DNA from: Chloracidobacterium sp. UBA6041
GTDB lineage: Bacteria; Acidobacteriota; Blastocatellia; Pyrinomonadales; Pyrinomonadaceae
Direction: 5' to 3'
DNA: 10,276 nt
Assembly (NCBI GenBank): GCA_002427845.1
Contig: DIYZ01000201.1
Location: 16,303 to 26,578, forward strand
Shown in pieces: positions 6,981-10,276 of this stretch. The position numbers were made by a program, and so were the translations under genes. Positions within the stretch are counted from its first letter, which is position 1, and each line of letters opens with the position of its first letter. Under the pieces are notes generated by a model. It worked only from the letters and a program-made list of their open reading frames with translations. It was not told where the DNA came from and searched no databases.

Positions 6981-8084
6981 ATGAGCGCCAGCGTACTAAA
7001 CTTAACTCCGGTCAGGATGGTTGTCGGGCTTATCTTTGCCTTCACGCTGAGTGTTGTCGCTTGCGTGGATCCAGCGTGCGGGCAGACTAGCTCTGTGCCT
7101 GCGGCGCAGGTGGCCGAGATGGTTGCGCACGTGAGAGTGGCGGCGCCGAGCGATGTGGCAGCGCTGAATGCGGTCCCGCTGGGACAGAGACTTCTTATCG
7201 AGCAGCGTTATAGCGAGGCCTACGAATTGTTTAGCGCCTTGCTTGAAAAGTTGCCACGCGAACCCGCTGTTCTCTATGGCGCGGCATTAGCGACGTTCAA
7301 CCTGGGTCGTCCCGCGGAAGCAGAGCCACTTGCTCGGGCGGCAGCCGAAATCTATCTCGCTGGAGTTGCTGACAGGGCCGTCGCAAAACCTGTGGCGCTG
7401 GATCAACGACTGCGCGGCGCCGATGCGCTTGTTTTGCTCGCGGTAATCCTGGGAGTGCGCGGAGCTGACACCGAAGCCTTGAAAAGCGTCGAGCGTGCTG
7501 TCGCGCTTGCGCCTGAACGCTTCGATGCGCAGTTTACCCTGGGGCGCGCGCTTTATAGCGTGGGTGATTCTGCCGCTGCCGTAAAAGCTTTCCGCGCTGC
7601 ACTAGCGCTCAAGCCGGACGATGCCAGGGCACAGTTTTTTCTGGCGACCGCACTCGAGGGTGCGGGCGATTCAGACGCGGCGCTTGGCGCTTACCGCGAT
7701 CTCGTGAGGAGACAACCGCAGGCTGCACAGGGGCACCTCGGTTTGGGCGTTCTTATGATCAAGCGTGGCGGAGTAGAGGTTGAAAAAGGAATTCAGGAAC
7801 TGAAGATCGCCGTCCGTATCGATCCCACTCTCTATGAAGCCCAAGTAACCCTGGGTCGCGCACTGCTGGTGCGGAAACTCCCCGAAGAATCGATAGAACA
7901 CTTACGGCGTGCGGCTGAATTGGCACCCACTAATCCCGAGCCTCATTACCAACTGGCGCTGGCTTACCGGCGACTGGGGCTAAACGACAAAGCAGTTGAA
8001 GAAACAGCTATCGTCAAACGAATTCACGAGTCGCGCCGCGGAGAAGGTGCGCAGAACGGCAGCACGAAGAGACCGGACCAGTGA
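6981..8084 (+). CDS. exported TPR protein, 367 aa
   Basis: The ATG at 6981 (tandem with GTG 6978) is chosen because it gives a normal exported N-terminus and has GGAA (6970-6973) at 7-base spacing. The same frame opens at ATG 6810, but that codon lies in the terminator stem and would add 57 atypical residues. Residues 1-35 are a signal sequence. C28 in the context VVAC could be a lipobox; otherwise signal peptidase I may cut after CGQ near residue 35. From about residue 60 to 345 there are roughly seven TPR-like helix pairs, clearest at 170-310 (for example FDAQFTLGRALYSVGDSAAAVKAF without a break to the next repeat). TPRs form superhelical protein-binding scaffolds, so this is likely a periplasmic or lipid-anchored adaptor. 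The tail is basic and polar. No catalytic domain is seen. It is coupled to the next gene by a 1-base stop/start overlap. No strong promoter was recognised between 6832 and 6980. Confidence 0.88.
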   Translation: MSASVLNLTPVRMVVGLIFAFTLSVVACVDPACGQTSSVPAAQVAEMVAHVRVAAPSDVAALNAVPLGQRLLIEQRYSEAYELFSALLEKLPREPAVLYGAALATFNLGRPAEAEPLARAAAEIYLAGVADRAVAKPVALDQRLRGADALVLLAVILGVRGADTEALKSVERAVALAPERFDAQFTLGRALYSVGDSAAAVKAFRAALALKPDDARAQFFLATALEGAGDSDAALGAYRDLVRRQPQAAQGHLGLGVLMIKRGGVEVEKGIQELKIAVRIDPTLYEAQVTLGRALLVRKLPEESIEHLRRAAELAPTNPEPHYQLALAYRRLGLNDKAVEETAIVKRIHESRRGEGAQNGSTKRPDQ

Positions 8085-9802
8085 TGAGAATTTCACCTGA
8101 GGCAAACCGCGCTCTAAGGGGCCCGTACGCATGTCGGTTATGCCGCATGTGGCTGCTCTCAGTGTTGTTTGTGTCGGCGGTCAGTGGGCCGTCGAACGTG
8201 GCAGTTTCGGCGACCAATGGCCAGGTTCAAAAATCCACGTCGCAGGCCGGCAATTCGGCGCCGGTTCGCGACGCAGCGGCGCTTCTGGAAGCCGGACGGC
8301 TTGAAGAAGCTGAAGCTGTTGCGCGCCGGGCGGTGGCCGCACAACCTCGTAATACGGCAGCGCGTTCAGTGCTGGGCGCCATTCTCGACCAACGCGGGCT
8401 GGCCAAAGAAGCGGAAAACGAATATCTCGAAGCATTGCGACTCGACCCAAACTCAACTGTCGCACTCACCAATCTCGGCGTACTTCTCGTGCGCACAGGT
8501 AGAGGCGATGAGGCGGTCACCACTTTCGAGCGAGTGTTGCGTTTAGCGCCTGACCACGTACAGGCGACGTTCAATCTCGGTGCGCTCTACGCCGCTCGAA
8601 AAGAATATGGCCGCGCGATTCCGCTGCTGGAACGCGCGGCAGGCGTGGGTAAGGAGTTGGCTCGGTCAAACGACGTTGCTCTGCTGGTAACGCTTGCGAA
8701 TGCTTACGCGCACGTCAATCGCAGCAAGGATGCCGCGAAACTGTTCGATGTGGTTGAGAATCGCGCGGGCGCTGATCCCCGTGTCCTATTCACGCTGGGT
8801 CTCAGCGTTGCCGATGCTGGAGACTACGATCGCGCCGCGAAGCTATTTAGCCGAACCAACACTTTGCGGCCCGACACTTATGAGGTGCTCTATAATCTTG
8901 GAAAAGGCTTATACAATCTCAACCGCATGGATGAAGCTCGCACTATCTTGCAGCGCGCGGCAACGCTCGCGCCCGAGCAGCCGGAAGTTTTTTACCGGCT
9001 TGGTCTGATTGCTTCCGCGCGAGGTGAAAGCGAAAACGCGCTCGGTCTTATGCAACATGCGGTGAAACTCCGGCCTGTTTACCCCGAAGCTTACTTTATG
9101 ATGGCCGAGGAACTGGTTAAGAACGAACGAATCAGTCGCGCGATCCCCTTCTACGAACAGGCTGCGGCGGAGGCGCCCACAGAAGCGATCTATCAAATCC
9201 GGCTCGGTGTGGCCCATTTTCGCAGTCGCGCTTATGCGAAAGCAGAGGAGACCTTTCGCGCCGCGCTCGCGCGTTTTCCGGATAGTCCGCTGCTCTATTA
9301 TTTGATTGGCTACACAGCTCGCGCGGAAGGCTTGTATGACGATGCGGTCAAGGCCTTCGCACGCTCGCTCGAATTGCAGCCAAACAACGCCGCGGCACTC
9401 TCGAATCTTGGCTTCATCGCGGCTGAGCGGGGGCAGGTTGTGGAAGCGGAAAGCCTTTTGCGCCGCGCCATCGGCCTGGAGCCGGACAACTATCCGGCCC
9501 ATTACGATCTAGGGCGTCTGCTCGTGCGCCTCAGGCGTTACAGCGAAGCGCTTCCGATTCTCGAACGTGGCGTCACCATGGGCAACAACGATCCCGGCGT
9601 TCACTATCAACTCTTCATCACTTACACGCGCTTGAAACGCAAGGATGATGCGGACCGCGAGCTGACTCAATTCAAAACCCTGGAAGAGGCGCGCAAGCGA
9701 CTCGAGAGCGGCATGAGTGAGAAGGACGAACTACCACCACCTAAAGTTAGTGTTGGCTCGCCGAAAGCTGTTAAAGAAGAAAGGCCAAAGCTCGAAAGGT
9801 AG
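8084..9802 (+). CDS. exported protein made almost entirely of TPR repeats, 572 aa
   Basis: The start overlaps the preceding stop codon as TGATG (stop 8082-8084, ATG 8084-8086), a classic sign of translational coupling. GTG 8081 is in frame and also possible. The N-terminus has Arg-rich residues, then a hydrophobic core near residues 22-36 and a likely signal-peptidase site around 42 (AVSA). From about residue 60 to 535 there are some 13-14 tandem 34-residue TPRs, recognisable by repeated A-x-x-x-L-G...Y-x-x-A...A-L-x-L-x-P-x-x (for example VALTNLGVLLVRTGRGDEAV, YYLIGYTARAEGLYDDAV). The C-terminal about 35 residues are charged and Pro/Lys-rich, probably disordered. No enzyme domain is present. 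It would form a long superhelix in the periplasm, pairing functionally with the upstream TPR protein. Downstream, a cytochrome remnant begins within about 30 bp, so this may be an operon whose last gene has been lost. Confidence 0.92.
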   Translation: MRISPEANRALRGPYACRLCRMWLLSVLFVSAVSGPSNVAVSATNGQVQKSTSQAGNSAPVRDAAALLEAGRLEEAEAVARRAVAAQPRNTAARSVLGAILDQRGLAKEAENEYLEALRLDPNSTVALTNLGVLLVRTGRGDEAVTTFERVLRLAPDHVQATFNLGALYAARKEYGRAIPLLERAAGVGKELARSNDVALLVTLANAYAHVNRSKDAAKLFDVVENRAGADPRVLFTLGLSVADAGDYDRAAKLFSRTNTLRPDTYEVLYNLGKGLYNLNRMDEARTILQRAATLAPEQPEVFYRLGLIASARGESENALGLMQHAVKLRPVYPEAYFMMAEELVKNERISRAIPFYEQAAAEAPTEAIYQIRLGVAHFRSRAYAKAEETFRAALARFPDSPLLYYLIGYTARAEGLYDDAVKAFARSLELQPNNAAALSNLGFIAAERGQVVEAESLLRRAIGLEPDNYPAHYDLGRLLVRLRRYSEALPILERGVTMGNNDPGVHYQLFITYTRLKRKDDADRELTQFKTLEEARKRLESGMSEKDELPPPKVSVGSPKAVKEERPKLER

Positions 9803-9828
9803 AGTCGGCGCGTCCAGTGCCAATAACT

Positions 9829-9954
9829 TTGAGAGCGGTAGTGGCGCGGGGAAAAGCCGGCATGCCGGCATTTGGCAAGAAGCTGACTAGATCCGAAATC
9901 AATTTGCTGGTGGATCGAATCCGCAGTTTCCGGAAGTCAGAAAGGAAGAGCTAA
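9829..9954 (+). pseudogene. 3' remnant of a c-type cytochrome gene
   Basis: The frame ending at TAA 9952-9954 reads LRAVVARGKAG, then MPAFGKKLTRSEINLLV, then DRIRSFRKSERKS. This is the typical C-terminal part of class I cytochrome c domains (cbb3-type/cytochrome C6-like): the Met of MPAFG is the usual distal haem ligand, and L-T-x-x-E-I-x-x-L-V-x-x-I-R-S-F is the last helix. The N-terminal half, including the haem-attaching CxxCH, is missing. The frame is closed by a stop at 9772-9774, inside the end of the upstream TPR gene. About 40 residues cannot bind haem c, so I read it as a gene fragment left by deletion or recombination. Its stop codon overlaps the first bases of the palindromic repeat at 9953. 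A short peptide started at GTG 9841 or ATG 9862 is possible but unlikely to matter. Confidence 0.7.
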
Positions 9955-10043
9955 CCGCAAAGTGCGCAAAGCCAAGTCGCAAAGCACCGCTAAGTGCGAA
10001 CCCTTTGCGTTCCTTCGCGCATACCTTTCCGCCTTTTGCGGTT
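9953..10043. repeat. 91-bp imperfect palindrome with CGCAAAG heptamers
   Basis: The ends are a perfect 9-bp inverted repeat, AACCGCAAA (9953-9961) and TTTGCGGTT (10035-10043). The left arm has CGCAAAG three times (9956-9962, 9965-9971, 9978-9984). The right arm has the complementary orientation, CTTTGCG at 10003-10009, plus CCTTTCCG and CTTTTGCG variants. The design is the same as the 332-456 element but with a different heptamer (CGCAAAG instead of CGCAGAG). It overlaps both the stop codon of the cytochrome remnant and the apparent start of the amylase-like gene, so it probably inserted at, or marks, a rearrangement. Confidence 0.7.
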
Positions 10044-10276
10044 CAATCCCCAGACTCGCAGTTTCTTCCTGTATTCTGACGGCGTTCCTGAGCATCTCTG
10101 CTTCAGCTCAAACCAATCTTCCATCAGTAACCAAAGTCGAACCGCCGTCCTGGTGGGCGAAACATACGATCAATCCGGTCCGGCTCCTGGTGCGGGGCAG
10201 AAATCTTGCGGGGGCGCGAGTCCGTTCGCCTGGTCCTGCTATACATATATCGGACGTCTTCGTTAACAAGAATTCC
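9962..10276 (+). CDS. secreted GH13 cyclomaltodextrinase-like protein, N-terminal part (runs off right edge)
   Basis: One frame stays open to the window end. It encodes a good signal-peptide core and cleavage site (RLAVSSCILTAFLSISASA|Q) and then SVTKVEPPSWWAKHTINPV, followed by RLLVRGRNLAGARV. The PPSWW...NP..LLVRG.N pattern is typical of the N-terminal Ig-like domain (Cyc-maltodext_N type) that precedes the catalytic barrel in exported GH13 cyclomaltodextrinase/alpha-amylase proteins. The catalytic part is beyond position 10276, so activity is not shown. The only standard start codon in frame is GTG 9962, with AGGAAGAG (9943-9950) 11 bases upstream. That GTG lies inside the palindromic repeat and gives an unusually long 26-30-residue n-region before the hydrophobic core. 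Either the repeat supplied a new start, a non-standard start is used, or the 5' end is damaged. A frame from GTG 9994 to 10266 in another register is only its shadow. Confidence 0.65.
   Translation, partial: MRKAKSQSTAKCEPFAFLRAYLSAFCGSIPRLAVSSCILTAFLSISASAQTNLPSVTKVEPPSWWAKHTINPVRLLVRGRNLAGARVRSPGPAIHISDVFVNKNS

Noticed and set aside
8909..9502. 197-codon minus-strand frame opposite the long TPR gene
   Set aside because: It lies wholly antisense to regular TPR coding sequence, with no ribosome-binding site or domain pattern.
9994..10266. 90-codon + strand GTG frame at the right end
   Set aside because: The neighbouring register encodes a signal peptide and a recognisable PPSWW domain; this one has no such pattern and is a shadow.

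Overview
The window reads as chromosomal DNA of an Acidobacteriota member, most likely Blastocatellia/Pyrinomonadales-like or Terriglobia. This is inferred from gene content: an Oar-type TonB-dependent receptor with an N-terminal carboxypeptidase-regulatory-like domain, a CRTAC/ASPIC-UnbV FG-GAP protein, long secreted TPR proteins, and palindromic intergenic repeats. No marker gene fixes the taxonomy. All confident genes lie on the + strand, and all appear to encode exported proteins.

Layout. Positions 1-491 hold no convincing complete gene. There is a possible 9-codon start of a minus-strand gene at the left edge (transposase-like N-terminus, weak), two small GC-rich hairpins (93-136), and a 125-bp imperfect palindrome built on CTCTGCG heptamers (332-456). 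Next come a 172-aa secreted protein of unknown function (492-1010) and a 596-aa secreted FG-GAP/ASPIC-UnbV protein (1090-2880). The 327-bp gap that follows carries a sigma70-like promoter and two hairpins. It leads to a 1181-aa outer-membrane receptor (3208-6753), closed by a strong intrinsic terminator (6788-6831). Two secreted TPR proteins follow (6981-8084 and 8084-9802), coupled through a TGATG stop/start overlap. Beyond them lie the 3' remnant of a c-type cytochrome gene (9829-9954), a second palindromic repeat built on CGCAAAG (9953-10043), and the 5' end of a secreted protein whose N-terminal domain looks like that of GH13 cyclomaltodextrinases. That last gene runs off the right edge.

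How the parts may fit together (inference). The receptor would import a polymer or large ligand, or act as a large surface protein. The FG-GAP and TPR proteins would be periplasmic or surface scaffolds, and the amylase-like gene hints at glycan use next door. The sequence supports at least three transcription units: 492-2880, 3208-6753 and 6981-9802. The most unusual part is the right end, where a truncated cytochrome gene, a mobile-looking repeat and the apparent start codon of the amylase-like gene overlap within about 100 bp.
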